A DNA stretch of 43,341 nucleotides from Paenibacillus hemerocallicola (GCF_006265175.1 NZ_VDCQ01000078.1:1-43341), one strand, 5' to 3'. Shown: positions 26,779 to 34,870, counted from the first letter of the stretch. Numbers and translations: made by a program. The notes: generated by a model from the letters alone, not told the origin.

Positions 26779-27162
26779 TGGCAGTCGAGAGCGTATTGGT
26801 CGGCGCTATTATACAAGAGAGCAACACTGCAGATGCGGCTGAGGTCCTGTGTGCGTATGAGTGGCGTTCAAAACGACCTTCATCGGATCAATTCCATGGG
26901 TGAGCTGCTGACAAAGATCGCTTGCTCCTTGCTGCATGTCGCTTCCTCCTCGTTTCCTGAATTGGTGTTGATTCACTAAAAAATCATGGCAATCCGGTGC
27001 TTATTTTCGATTTAAATGAAAAAAAATGCTCGGTAACGCGTCTCGGTGACACAAACATCCCAAATAATCCCATTCACATTCATCATGCCAATCATGAGGT
27101 TTAGGAATTAGACGCTTGTTTCGCACTATGCTTCAATGGATATGGTCAACCGACAACTATAA
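26779..27162. other. Intergenic, nothing recognised
   Basis: AT-rich towards the right; short frames only. Near 27044-27058 is GGTGACACAAACATCCCA, loosely like the ACGACACAAATGTTCC boxes at 30.2-30.4 kb. Confidence 0.3.
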
Positions 27163-27307
27163 TGTCGGGTGACAAGAACATTGTCCCATTAATTGCCGCT
27201 TGAATTGCGGCTTTTGCTTTTTATGGGATAAAGTTCTTGTCAATTCCCCGTGACAAGAACTTTATCCCATTCCCGAATTTGACAAGAACTTGATCTCATT
27301 CCCAACA
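27163..27307. repeat. 145-bp TGTCGGG...CCCAACA element at left of cassette copy 2
   Basis: Same build as 15378-15493: TGTCGGG + TGACAAGAACATTGTCCCAT (27163-27189), hairpin GCCGC-TTGAATT-GCGGC with T run, TGGGATAAAGTTCTTGTCA (27224-27242), inverted box at 27251, plus an extra inverted box 27280-27307. Confidence 0.65.
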
Positions 27308-27423
27308 AAGTCATCCGATGAATCAAATCGTTTTCGCTGCTCTCCGGTGGCAAAGTAAACTGTTTCATCCCCATTTAACCTAAGCACTAAGAAAATACTT
27401 TATTTTCTCAGTACAGCAGCGGA
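27308..27423. other. Short spacer, no feature
   Basis: Contains a small stem AAGAAAATA-CTT-TATTTTCTC near 27390-27411. Copy 1 has about 600 bp of unrelated decayed sequence at the matching place. Confidence 0.25.
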
Positions 27424-27511
27424 ATGCGCGGTCATCGATGCAATCGCTCGGACGCAACCGGAACGGAACAGGACGTCGTTGCTGTTCCGTCATCAGGCGC
27501 GCTTGTGTTGG
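27424..27511 (+). pseudogene. 3' end remnant of a Gfo/Idh gene, cassette copy 2
   Basis: Matches bases around 25920-26009 of the intact Gfo/Idh gene (AVIDAI, SDATGTEQDV..VPS), with a 4-bp loss and without the original stop. Only the last 30 or so codons survive. Confidence 0.6.
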
Positions 27512-27533
27512 ACACATGCAGCATGTGTGAAGA

Positions 27534-27582
27534 AAGCCCGCTTGCAGATCGCAGCACGTTTCAGCGATCCGCAAGCGGGCTT
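27534..27582. terminator. Bidirectional-type terminator, copy 2
   Basis: AAGCCCGCTTGC (27534-27545) with GCAAGCGGGCTT (27571-27582); same as copy 1 but with a slightly longer loop. Confidence 0.65.
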
Positions 27583-27651
27583 CATAGCATTTCACGCTAA
27601 CGAGCGGTGGATGTACGAGTGCCGATGCAGCTTTGTTTGCAGACTGTAACC

Positions 27652-28467
27652 CTACAGCTTCTTCATGATATAGGAGGGGGGTGTCCCCATCATTTTCTTG
27701 AAAAGCCGACTGAAATAATAAATATCTTTGAAGCCTAGGCGTTCTGCTACTGCGGTTATGTTGTACTCTCCGCTTCGTAACAAATCGCTTGCTTTGCCGA
27801 TTTTGATTCGGTTTTGGTATTCAATAACCGTTAATCCCGTCGTTTTTTTGAAGATCAAGCACAAATAGGAGGGACTGATGCCGATCTCGCGGCTTAATTC
27901 CGCAATTGAAAAAAATTTTTGTTCGTTTGCATACATCAATTCCAGCAGCGATTCAACCATCTGCAAATGAGACGTTTTGTGCTCCAGAGAATCAATAATT
28001 AATAAATGCAAGATGTCCATAATGCGACTGCGGCATCGAATCCAATATCCCGGTTGTTTTCCGACCCACGCCTGAAGGAGCTCTTGAAACAATAGACCGG
28101 ATCGAGTCTGATCTATATTTTTGAATACAGGCTTCAAACGTTCGAGCGCAGCCTGATCCGCGTCTCCTCCGAACTGAACATTAAACCTCACTATGATATG
28201 TCTCCATTGGTCCGATTCCCCCAATATTTTCTTGCGCGGCAAATCTTTTGGAAAAAACAATATATCCCCTTTTGAGACGCTGTAATGATTGTCCGATATA
28301 TAATAATTGGTCGATCCGTGAGTTGTCAGGGAAAGCACATATTCATTCTGGGAAACCGATTCTTGAGTTGGTTGGACATTGACGGAGCTTCTCGACAGCA
28401 AGTCAACGACATAATGCAAATTTGTAATGGTGAAATCGAAATTGTCCATCCCATTTGGCGGATTCAT
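27652..28467 (-). CDS. AraC family transcriptional regulator, cassette copy 2
   Basis: 271 aa, full length, same architecture as copy 1 (cupin-like N-terminus, two helix-turn-helix motifs at the C-terminus). The roughly 15 replacements are mostly in the sensing and linker regions (for example KVLPRK to KDLPRK, KQTGYW to KQPGYW, HLKMVELLLGLMH to HLQMVESLLELMY). The second helix-turn-helix is unchanged, so both proteins probably bind the same operator and could cross-regulate. GGAGG ribosome-binding site. Confidence 0.9.
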   Translation of the reverse strand: MNPPNGMDNFDFTITNLHYVVDLLSRSSVNVQPTQESVSQNEYVLSLTTHGSTNYYISDNHYSVSKGDILFFPKDLPRKKILGESDQWRHIIVRFNVQFGGDADQAALERLKPVFKNIDQTRSGLLFQELLQAWVGKQPGYWIRCRSRIMDILHLLIIDSLEHKTSHLQMVESLLELMYANEQKFFSIAELSREIGISPSYLCLIFKKTTGLTVIEYQNRIKIGKASDLLRSGEYNITAVAERLGFKDIYYFSRLFKKMMGTPPSYIMKKL

Positions 28468-28603
28468 TGACGTATTCCTCCATCAAGATGACGCTCATTT
28501 TAGTAGAAGATTGTACAAATATAATAGAGGATATTTCATGGCTAGGCAACCTTGCTCGACGATATAATATCGGTGTCGCGACAAATAGGAGGAAGCATAA
28601 CCA
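28468..28603. promoter_or_regulatory. Divergent promoter/operator region, cassette copy 2
   Basis: Nearly identical to 17219-17352, keeping TATAAT (28520-28525), GATATAATATC and the TGTCGCGACA palindrome. Differences cluster next to the amidohydrolase start. Confidence 0.4.
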
Positions 28604-29755
28604 ATGAATGATTCACCAGTCTTAATCGATACGGACGTTCATAACCAGATCGGTTCGTTATTGCCTTATTTACCAAAGGCGTGGCATGAAAGATATCAAA
28701 CTGTCAAAGTGCCCTATGGCGCGCAGTACTATTCGTCCGTAGGCACAAACCGTAAGGATGCGGTTCCGGACAAAGGCGGAGTTCCAGGCAGCGATCCGCA
28801 GTTTCTGATCAGCGACCATATGGATCGGTACGGCATCGATTATGCCATTCTCACTGGCTCCGGAGTTTTGGGCCTTTCCTTGGACCCGGACCCGGACTAT
28901 GGAAATGTACTTGCTGCCGCATGTAACGACCGTATGACCGACACATGGTTGAATGTAAGCCCGCGATTCAGAGGTTCCATCTTTGTCAACGCATCCGATC
29001 CAACGGAGGCGGCAGCGGAGATCCGCCGTCATGCCTCCAACCCTAATATGGTTCAGGTGCTTATGGCGAGCGCTGCGCGAATGCCTTATGGACAGCGCTT
29101 TTATCATCCGATCTACGACGCTGCGAACGAGTGCGGCTTGCCAGTAGCTATTCATCCTGGCACAGAAGGCAAGGGCATCTCCGGAGCGCCGACGCCTTCG
29201 GGTTATCCTACCCGGTATATGGAATGGCACAATATTTTACCGATCAACTACATGACTCACGTGAACAGCCTTGTATGCGAAGGTGTATTCGAGAAATTTC
29301 CGAAACTAAAATTCGTTGCCATCGAAGGAGGGATATCCTGGTTGCCGCATTTGATGTGGAGAATGGATAAAAATTACAAGGCACTGCGCGAATCGACTCC
29401 GTGGCTGAAACGATTTCCGTCCGAGTATATCAAAGACCACATCAAGCTGACGACACAGCCTGTTGAAGAACCGAATAATCCGGAGTATTTATTGCAGATT
29501 TTGCACATGATTGAGGCGGAGAAAACAGTCATGTTCTCATCGGACTACCCGCATTGGGATAATGATAATCCCAAAATGGCCTTTCCTCGGATGCCGAAAG
29601 AAATGAAGCAGCGTATTTTGGCGGGAACCGCAGCGGAATTGTACGGGCTGCATACAAGACCGGCAAGAAAGGATGACACTGCCAACGACCTGGCCGATCA
29701 AATCGCCAGAAAATCGAAGCAGTCTCCCGAGCATGCTTGGGGAGAAGATGAATGA
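28604..29755 (+). CDS. Amidohydrolase family 2 protein, copy 2
   Basis: 383 aa, intact. All metal-ligand motifs of copy 1 are kept (DTDVH, AIHPG, SSDYPHWD). About 14 replacements, mostly conservative, in the N-terminal 120 residues (AHYYSSIG to AQYYSSVG, NNGMID to NDRMTD) and the last 30. There are many silent third-position differences, so the duplication is not brand new and both copies look maintained. The stop overlaps the Rieske start. Confidence 0.9.
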   Translation: MNDSPVLIDTDVHNQIGSLLPYLPKAWHERYQTVKVPYGAQYYSSVGTNRKDAVPDKGGVPGSDPQFLISDHMDRYGIDYAILTGSGVLGLSLDPDPDYGNVLAAACNDRMTDTWLNVSPRFRGSIFVNASDPTEAAAEIRRHASNPNMVQVLMASAARMPYGQRFYHPIYDAANECGLPVAIHPGTEGKGISGAPTPSGYPTRYMEWHNILPINYMTHVNSLVCEGVFEKFPKLKFVAIEGGISWLPHLMWRMDKNYKALRESTPWLKRFPSEYIKDHIKLTTQPVEEPNNPEYLLQILHMIEAEKTVMFSSDYPHWDNDNPKMAFPRMPKEMKQRILAGTAAELYGLHTRPARKDDTANDLADQIARKSKQSPEHAWGEDE

Positions 29756-30108
29756 GCAGACATTGGGTCGGAAAAACAGCCGATATCGAGGAAATGAAAA
29801 GCAAGATTTTTAAAATCGCAGGAATCGAGTTCGGCTTGTACCAAGTACGAGGAAGCTGGTATGCGTGGAGCAACTTTTGCCCTCACCAAGGTGCCTCTAT
29901 ATGCAAGGGACCTGTTTGCGGAACGCGGCTTCCTTCTCTTGTATATGAGTACAAATACGGAATGGAAGAGCAAATACTGCGTTGCCCGTGGCATGGCTGG
30001 GAGTTTGACCTGACAAATGGACAACTGTTGGTCGATTCGCACACGAAATTAAGAGGCTACCCCGTGGAAATCGACGATGGCCACTTGTTTGTAAATTTAC
30101 CCAAATGA
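29752..30108 (+). CDS. Rieske [2Fe-2S] ferredoxin-like protein, copy 2
   Basis: 118 aa, ATG start overlapping the amidohydrolase stop. Ligand boxes CPHQGA and CPWHGW are unchanged from copy 1; the nine differences include the C-terminal tail (IENDDLFVILPK to IDDGHLFVNLPK). It is the last gene of this cassette copy and is followed by a terminator. Confidence 0.9.
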   Translation: MSRHWVGKTADIEEMKSKIFKIAGIEFGLYQVRGSWYAWSNFCPHQGASICKGPVCGTRLPSLVYEYKYGMEEQILRCPWHGWEFDLTNGQLLVDSHTKLRGYPVEIDDGHLFVNLPK

Positions 30109-30135
30109 TAGGAAAATTATTATTATGCAATTTTG

Positions 30136-30175
30136 AAACCCAATCGTCAAAAATAAATTGGCGATTGGGTTTTTT
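30136..30175 (+). terminator. Rho-independent terminator after Rieske copy 2
   Basis: AACCCAATCGTCAA / TTGGCGATTGGGTT then six T. Same hairpin as 2196-2236. Confidence 0.75.
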
Positions 30176-30178
30176 GTC

Positions 30179-30236
30179 TGTCGGGAATGGGATAAAGTTC
30201 TTGTCATTTATGGGATAAAGTTCTTGTCAACCGATG
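30179..30236. repeat. 58-bp TGTCGGG element (two direct boxes)
   Basis: TGTCGGG followed by two direct copies of TGGGATAAAGTTCTTGTCA (30188-30206 and 30211-30229), ending CCGATG. Same length and layout as 33638-33695. Confidence 0.6.
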
Positions 30237-30384
30237 TCCAACGACACAAATGTTCCTACATAATTAGAAGTCAAAAAGCTCGGTAAGTCAGGCTTTTCTT
30301 TTTTTATGTTGGAACTATTGTGTCGTAACAAAACGCACAAATGTTCCAACATTGTAGTTAAACGACACAAAATCACCCACATTG
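30235..30384. repeat. Related element with a second box family
   Basis: Four boxes of another sequence, consensus near ATGTTGGAACATTTGTGTCG: inverted at 30241-30261, direct at 30306-30326, inverted at 30333-30352 and degenerate at 30362-30382. Between the first two lies AAAAAGC...GCTTTTC with a T run. The layout (inverted box, hairpin, direct box, inverted boxes) is the same as at 15378 and 27163. Confidence 0.5.
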
Positions 30385-30545
30385 TAGCGGTCCTGGCATA
30401 ATGCGTGAATTCGATTAAGAATGGCCCAAATCGTTAAGCTAACGGGCAGTTTTCTTCAACTTATGATGTTAGAATACAGGTAAAGATTTTGCATCAAGAA
30501 CTGTAGATTTGTTGTTTTTTTAATAGGACGAATGGAGGGAAAGGT

Positions 30546-30614
30546 ATGATGGATACATTGCGTTATCCGATTGACTCGTTCACAGTGGTGCTGGAACCTA
30601 CCGAAGAGCTGTAA
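30546..30614 (+). pseudogene. N-terminal fragment of a DinB/YfiT-like gene
   Basis: Good ribosome-binding site (GGAGGGAAAGGT) and start; reads MMDTLRYPIDSFTVVLEPTE then EL and TAA. The RYPI.SF opening resembles bacillithiol transferase-type DinB proteins (YfiT), usually about 170 aa. The stop abuts the IS3 terminus at 30615, so insertion cut the gene after 22 codons. Confidence 0.45.
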
Positions 30615-30872
30615 TGCTCCCCGTTGTCAAGACACGATTTTCTGAGGAATAAGTTATGTCCTCCTTCTCGTGGGTGGCCTAGTGTTTTAGGATGCGATTT
30701 TTACAATAGGGTGGGCGTAAAACTGGTCGGGCTTCGCTTCATTAAGAGATTGGTGAGTGCGTTCCTGGTTATAAAATTGGACATAACGAGCTACCCCTTT
30801 GCGCAGCGCGCGAGGGTCTTCGAATTCATTCAAGTAGATGCACTCGTATTTGAGCGAGTCACCCTCAACTGA
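30615..30872 (-). mobile_element. IS3-family element remnant (transposase C-terminus and inverted repeat)
   Basis: Minus-strand reading gives DSLKYECIYLNEFEDPRALR and ARYVQFYNQERTHQSLNEAK, then PDQFY and a stop at 30687: the end of an IS3-family OrfB integrase domain. The terminal repeat begins at 30615 (TGCTCCCCGTTGTCAAGACA). Everything upstream of the last 60 or so codons is gone. Confidence 0.8.
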
Positions 30873-31157
30873 CCTACTCCTCTCAATAATAATTTCGCAC
30901 TAATATAGTGACAATAACATCGCGGAGATATTTATGGAGTTGTCACTGGATTGATTGCTTTGCTTGTACCGTCTCATTAAAGTAACGGGAACCCGTAGTT
31001 CAATAAACATCAATTGAAGGCTGCCATGAAAAGGGCAGTCTTTATTTTTTTGAAAACATAAAATCTAGCTGAGACTTTCTGATAATTTTGAACATATTGG
31101 ATACGATCTCCTTTGCTATAATAATAACCAAGACGAAATGGACAGCAGGTGAAAAGT
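30873..31157. other. Intergenic with a dispersed repeat
   Basis: About 30965-31053 is an AGTAACGGG-type repeat whose hairpin GGCTGCC...GGGCAGTC with T run could act as a terminator. The AraC-GyrI gene promoter should lie at its right end. Confidence 0.4.
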
Positions 31158-32516
31158 ATGAGCTACGTGGAGTCCGTGCAAAGGGCGATCGACTATATTG
31201 AAGAGCATTTGGACGAGGAGCTTGATCTCTCCAGCATTGCGGAAGAGGCTTATACATCGGTCGCCCAATTGTATCGGGTGTTCTACGCGCTTACCGGACA
31301 TCCTGTAAAAGATTACATTCGCAAAAGAAGAATAAGCGTTGCAGCCAATCACCTGAGATACTCTAAACGTAAAGTGGAGGAGCTCGCTTGGGACAGCGGA
31401 TTTGAGTCTTACCATTCTTTTGCCAAGGTGTTCAAGAAGATCGTCGGTTTAACTCCGGCCACCTATCGCAACGCCGAACTGTTCTTCAGCTTCGAGCCGA
31501 TCCGTCTATACGAGCAAATTACCTACAAGGAAGATAAGGAACAAGCAGAGCTCTTCCCCGACGTCAAAGTGATCCGGTTCCTGCCTGACAAGATGTATAC
31601 CTATTTGCACATCTCTAAGCATGAAGAAGGAATGGAAAACGAGGCATTCCGGACTGTTTTCGAAAAACTCGGTGTAAGTGAAACTGCTAGGAACAACAAA
31701 GTACGTATTTTTGGCTACAATGTGGATCTTCAGGATGAAGACGGCAAGCCCCGGTATGGTTACCGAGTGCTGATTGAGGCTGCAGAGGAATGCATGGTTA
31801 ATAGTACGTTAACCGAGGAGCCGTTCACTGGAGGGCTGTATGCGGTAAGAAAAGTCGCCGCATTATCCCCAAAGACGATACAGGACGGATGGGACCGGCT
31901 ATTGTCAGAATGGTTGCCGAAAAGTACATTTGACATTGGCACGCATCAATACATTGAGGAGTTTATTGCGTACAACAGGAAGGTAACGAGGATGAACCTG
32001 TATCTTCCCGTGCAGCGAAGTCTCCATAACGAACCGATCGAAGTCGTTGAGCTGACGGAGTCAAAGGCTTTCTTCTATCGGGGATATGGAGCCGAGGCTC
32101 AAAAGGTTGCCGAACGACGATTGATCAATTGGTACGAGAGAGGGGCTGGCGGAAATTGGCAGGCTGGCGGAGGAACATATTATATTTCTTATCATTACGG
32201 CTTTGAAGAAACTGAAGAATACTGGTGGGAAAACGGGATCCTCAAAGCTGAGCCGGGAGCTCCAGTGTTGGATGGACTTGAAGTAAAGGGCATGGGGGCG
32301 GGTTCTTATGCTTGCTGTGTTACTAAGACATACGGGTTGTTAACCGGTGTTCTGGATAAGATACATCGTTGGATTGCGACCAACGGTAACTATTGGCTGG
32401 ATGAAGAGCGGCAATGGTTCGCGGAATATCACATGTTCGAAGGAATGAATGTAGAGCGGGATTCCGTTGTGAAGGTCTATATTCCAATCCTGCCTGTGGT
32501 GAGCACTCAAGGATGA
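31158..32516 (+). CDS. AraC family regulator with GyrI-like effector-binding domains
   Basis: About 452 aa from the ATG at 31158 (AGGTGA 6 nt upstream); an in-frame GTG at 31149 is less likely. The N-terminal 110 residues are the DNA-binding domain (LDLSSIAEEAYTSVAQLYRV and KVEELAWDSGFESYHSFAKV, closing GLTPATYR), the reverse of usual AraC order, as in Rob/SoxS-type proteins. Two GyrI-like (AraC_E_bind) modules follow, about 120-285 and 290-445. Such proteins bind small hydrophobic or drug ligands and activate resistance genes. It stands beside the leader and Lon-like fragment; a target cannot be read from the sequence. Confidence 0.9.
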   Translation: MSYVESVQRAIDYIEEHLDEELDLSSIAEEAYTSVAQLYRVFYALTGHPVKDYIRKRRISVAANHLRYSKRKVEELAWDSGFESYHSFAKVFKKIVGLTPATYRNAELFFSFEPIRLYEQITYKEDKEQAELFPDVKVIRFLPDKMYTYLHISKHEEGMENEAFRTVFEKLGVSETARNNKVRIFGYNVDLQDEDGKPRYGYRVLIEAAEECMVNSTLTEEPFTGGLYAVRKVAALSPKTIQDGWDRLLSEWLPKSTFDIGTHQYIEEFIAYNRKVTRMNLYLPVQRSLHNEPIEVVELTESKAFFYRGYGAEAQKVAERRLINWYERGAGGNWQAGGGTYYISYHYGFEETEEYWWENGILKAEPGAPVLDGLEVKGMGAGSYACCVTKTYGLLTGVLDKIHRWIATNGNYWLDEERQWFAEYHMFEGMNVERDSVVKVYIPILPVVSTQG

Positions 32517-32569
32517 AAACCACCGGTGGAGTGCAATAAATCACATGTAAAAGGGGAGGGTGGATATCT

Positions 32570-32699
32570 TTGAATAATGCAAGGAAAATAAATAATGATA
32601 AAAATCTTGATGGGTACAGACCTAATCATGTGCCTAGGGCATTAAAAGTAATTTATTCTGAAGAAAACTCAAATAAGATTGTGAGGGAGGAAAAGGATA
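32570..32699 (+). promoter_or_regulatory. In-frame leader coding region upstream of Lon-like fragment
   Basis: A TTG (32570) behind GGGGAGGGTGG opens about 43 codons reading in frame into the Lon-like fragment. It contains KNLDGYRPNHVPRALKVIYS and ends in REE, where AGGGAGGAA is the ribosome-binding site for the ATG at 32700. Clearly related to the leader at 4277-4412. Confidence 0.45.
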
Positions 32700-33047
32700 T
32701 GCAGGTACCCAGTAAGCAAATAATGCGACAACTGCCGCTCTTACCTTTAAGGGGGTTGACCGTGTACCCCGGCATGGTGCTACATCTGGATGTCGGCCGT
32801 GAGAACTCGGTCCGGGCGTTAGAGAAGGCTATGGTTGAAGACAGCATGATTTTGCTGTGCTCCCAGACTGAAGCAGATATTGAAGACCCGGCTACTGAAG
32901 ACATATATCGCGTCGGGATTATTGCCAAGGCGAGGAAGATGATGAAGTTGCCGAACGATAGACGTTAAAGAACGTCTGGAGATGCTCCTGGCCTACTTGA
33001 ACAATGAATTTACCAGGATGATGGATTATCTGAGCAAATTGAAGTGA
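32700..33047 (+). pseudogene. Lon protease N-terminal domain fragment
   Basis: MQVPSKQIMRQLPLLPLRGL then TVYPGMVLHLDVGRENSVRA and IYRVGIIAKARKMMKLPN match the start of the Lon substrate-recognition domain (normally about 200 aa ahead of the AAA+ ATPase). The frame breaks at about 32960, but DVKERLEMLLAYLNNEF, a piece from the end of that domain, follows in another frame to 33047. The ATPase and protease domains are absent. A deleted Lon paralogue, not a working protease. Confidence 0.7.
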
Positions 33048-33164
33048 TATTCAATGAACAAGGATTTTTAGGACTGACGAACAAAGATATGAAATGTGAA
33101 ACCAGCACACGGGGTAGTACTAAAAAACATCGTCATGAATCTAAATTTATGACGTTGTTTTTTA
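33048..33164. terminator. Spacer with Rho-independent terminator (33126-33164)
   Basis: AACATCGTCAT pairs with ATGACGTTGTT, followed by six T, directly before the next TGTCG element. Confidence 0.6.
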
Positions 33165-33322
33165 TGTCGAAAATGGGATAAAGTTCTTGTCATTTATGTC
33201 ATCAAGTTCATGTCAAATGCTAGCGGCTTTTTTGCTGTATGTTACCAAGTTCGTGTCATTGGACAGTGTCAAGAACTTGGTAACATTCCCGATCGATGTC
33301 AAGAACTTGGTAACATTTCCGA
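33165..33322. repeat. TGTCGA element with mixed boxes
   Basis: TGTCGA + TGGGATAAAGTTCTTGTCA (to 33192), ATGTCATCAAGTTCATGTCA (33196-33215), hairpin-like GCGGCTTTTTTGC, ATGTTACCAAGTTCGTGTCA (33239-33258) and two inverted TGTCAAGAACTTGGTAACAT boxes (33267, 33297). The box sequence drifts within one element. Confidence 0.6.
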
Positions 33323-33637
33323 TGGAATAAATATACACCGGTTAGATCTTAGTACACTTGTAGTAAAATAAGGGGAAAGAATTATGCTCCCTCGGTGCGG
33401 TGAACCGAAACGGCAAGGTTTACAGAGAAAATGAGGAGAACCCTCAAAGCCATTCCTATATGAATGTTCTTTATACGGAACAAAATTCTTCAATAAAGTT
33501 CTTTAACAAGAATAAAAATCCCCCTATAATGAAGAGACGACTGGAACAATACACCGTTTTCCAGAATTACAACTCCACAACTTATATCAAACGCAACAAC
33601 CTAAAGGGCGGATTTTTTTTGGGCAATAAGGCGGGAA
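33323..33637. other. Decayed region with a third possible leader
   Basis: A GTG at 33400 opens a frame with YMNVLYTEQNSSIKF, reminiscent of the LKVIYSEENS part of the leader at 32570, but no gene follows in frame. Near 33530-33620 an inverted segment ends in GGCGGATTTTTTTT, a terminator-like tail. Confidence 0.3.
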
Positions 33638-33695
33638 TGTCGGGAATGTTATCAAGTTCTTGACATTTATGCAACCAAGTTCTTGACATCCGACA
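33638..33695. repeat. 58-bp TGTCGGG...TCCGACA element
   Basis: TGTCGGG, then two direct boxes ATGTTATCAAGTTCTTGACA (33646-33665) and ATGCAACCAAGTTCTTGACA (33669-33688), then TCCGACA. Both termini present. Confidence 0.6.
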
Positions 33696-33796
33696 AGTTT
33701 GAAGTCATACGTGTTGGTTCGATTTACAGACATATGTATAAAATACGGGTTTTGTGTACATGTCTTAAGAAAAATAACTCTGCCGTAGTCTCATCA

Positions 33797-34054
33797 TGTC
33801 GGACGACAAGAACTTGACCCTTTAAACGACAAGAACTTGACCTGCTTGTTGTTTGTGTTGTTGCTTCATCACAAAAAAAACGATCAGGGATGATTCCTGA
33901 ACGTTTTTTTTGATTCTTTCTTAATTCCTTCTCTTCGGACATATTTAATTTAAATTATCCAGTCGATGAATTATTTCCCCAAACATCCATGATAATTGTC
34001 CGTCAATTACTCTTTCGCATTCATTCTCCCATTTTCATGTTCTTGTCATCCGAC
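33797..34054. repeat. 258-bp TGTCGGA...TCCGACA element with terminator
   Basis: Left end TGTCGGA + CGACAAGAACTTGACC (33797-33819) and a second box at 33826; right end GTTCTTGTCATCCGACA ending 34054. Inside, AAAAAAAACG...TCAGG/CCTGA...CGTTTTTTTT is a symmetrical terminator. Confidence 0.55.
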
Positions 34055-34084
34055 ATCGGACGGCCTGTCACGTGGGTATAGTTT

Positions 34085-34177
34085 CCGAATATGACCGTGC
34101 AACAACTTTATTCCACTAAACCCAAAGAAGCCGCGATTACGCGGCACTTAATGAGATAAAGTTCTTGTCAACCGACA
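34085..34177. repeat. Inverted TGTCGG element, degenerate
   Basis: Read on the minus strand: TGTCGGTTGACAAGAACTTT, then ATCTCATT, the hairpin GCCGCG-TAAT-CGCGGC, and a degenerate box TGGAATAAAGTTGTTGCAC. Interior like that at 15378-15493, orientation reversed. Confidence 0.5.
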
Positions 34178-34230
34178 CATGGCTGTGACAAGTCAGGTTA
34201 AGGGATCCTGAGCTCTTTTCGTTTATAAAA

Positions 34231-34674
34231 TTAAAACGTATTATATACATTTTCACATTCTTTCGCGGTCGGTTCATAAAAACAGTGCTTTTTCCATCGT
34301 CCTGCGAGCGGCTGATTATACCAAGTTGGCGGACATGGTCCGGGAGCTTCGAACGTTCCTGGACGGAAATACCATAGGGAGAATTTGGCTGGCCAATTCC
34401 GCTCCCCATTCACAGCCCGTTGCGCCAGACGGCGTTCCCTCTCTCTTGCGTTTTGATAGTACAAACCATGTTGCAATGCTTCGAACGCGTGCGGCTGGTT
34501 GATCATTTGGGGAATTGTCCGGATTCCTTTAAAATCGGAGCAATTCGCTCTTATTCGGTTAATGCCAACATTTCCAACATGGAGCATACCCATTTCGCCT
34601 TCGGTCTCAGCTTCTGCTCGAAGCAACCTTGCCAACATATTAATATCCTGTTGCCTGGCTTTTACGACTGCCAT
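34231..34674 (-). CDS. SleB/CwlJ-type cell wall hydrolase
   Basis: 147 aa. The Hydrolase_2 pattern of spore-cortex lytic enzymes: DINMLARLLRAEAETEGEMG (catalytic Glu region), HVGNVGINRI, PHAFEALQHG and AKFSLWYFRPG. These lytic transglycosylase-like enzymes cut muramic-lactam peptidoglycan during germination; CwlJ-sized members (about 140 aa) lack a signal peptide, as here. AGAGGTGA precedes the ATG. The C-terminal CPPTWYNQPLAGRWKKHCFY is usual for the group. It stands alone among repeats; the name cwlJ or sleB is not assigned because several paralogues are common. Confidence 0.88.
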   Translation of the reverse strand: MAVVKARQQDINMLARLLRAEAETEGEMGMLHVGNVGINRIRANCSDFKGIRTIPQMINQPHAFEALQHGLYYQNARERERRLAQRAVNGERNWPAKFSLWYFRPGTFEAPGPCPPTWYNQPLAGRWKKHCFYEPTAKECENVYNTF

Positions 34675-34796
34675 TGGCTCACCTCTTTAGATTTATAAAC
34701 TTATCATATTGTAGGTGAAGCGGATGTGTTACTCTGGCACAATAGAGAGCGATAATAAATAGCCGTTCCACCACACTCTTCTGCCCTTTAGTTGAG

Positions 34797-34870
34797 CAAA
34801 GTCAGCCGATCATTTCTGGCCCGGCTGCCGTCGTGTTGTCTTTATTAACTATCGTTACCCGTTAGCTCAA
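34797..34870. repeat. Dispersed intergenic repeat (CCCGTTAGC family)
   Basis: About 70 bp resembling 38128-38205: GTCAGCC.ATCATT.CTGGCC, GGCTGCCGTCGT.TTGT, then TCGT.ACCCGTTAGC. Other members in the window are near 4096, 6088, 30965, 39505 and 41245. Confidence 0.5.

Larger units (their letters stand above)
27424..30108. repeat. Large direct repeat, copy 2 (AraC / amidohydrolase / Rieske cassette)
   Basis: Second copy of 16226-18857. It ends just after the Rieske stop, where a terminator and a TGTCGGG element follow instead of the secreted-enzyme gene. Confidence 0.9.

Noticed and set aside
33165-34177. Possible CRISPR array from repeated boxes
   Set aside because: Boxes occur in both orientations with irregular spacing, vary in sequence, and no cas genes are present.
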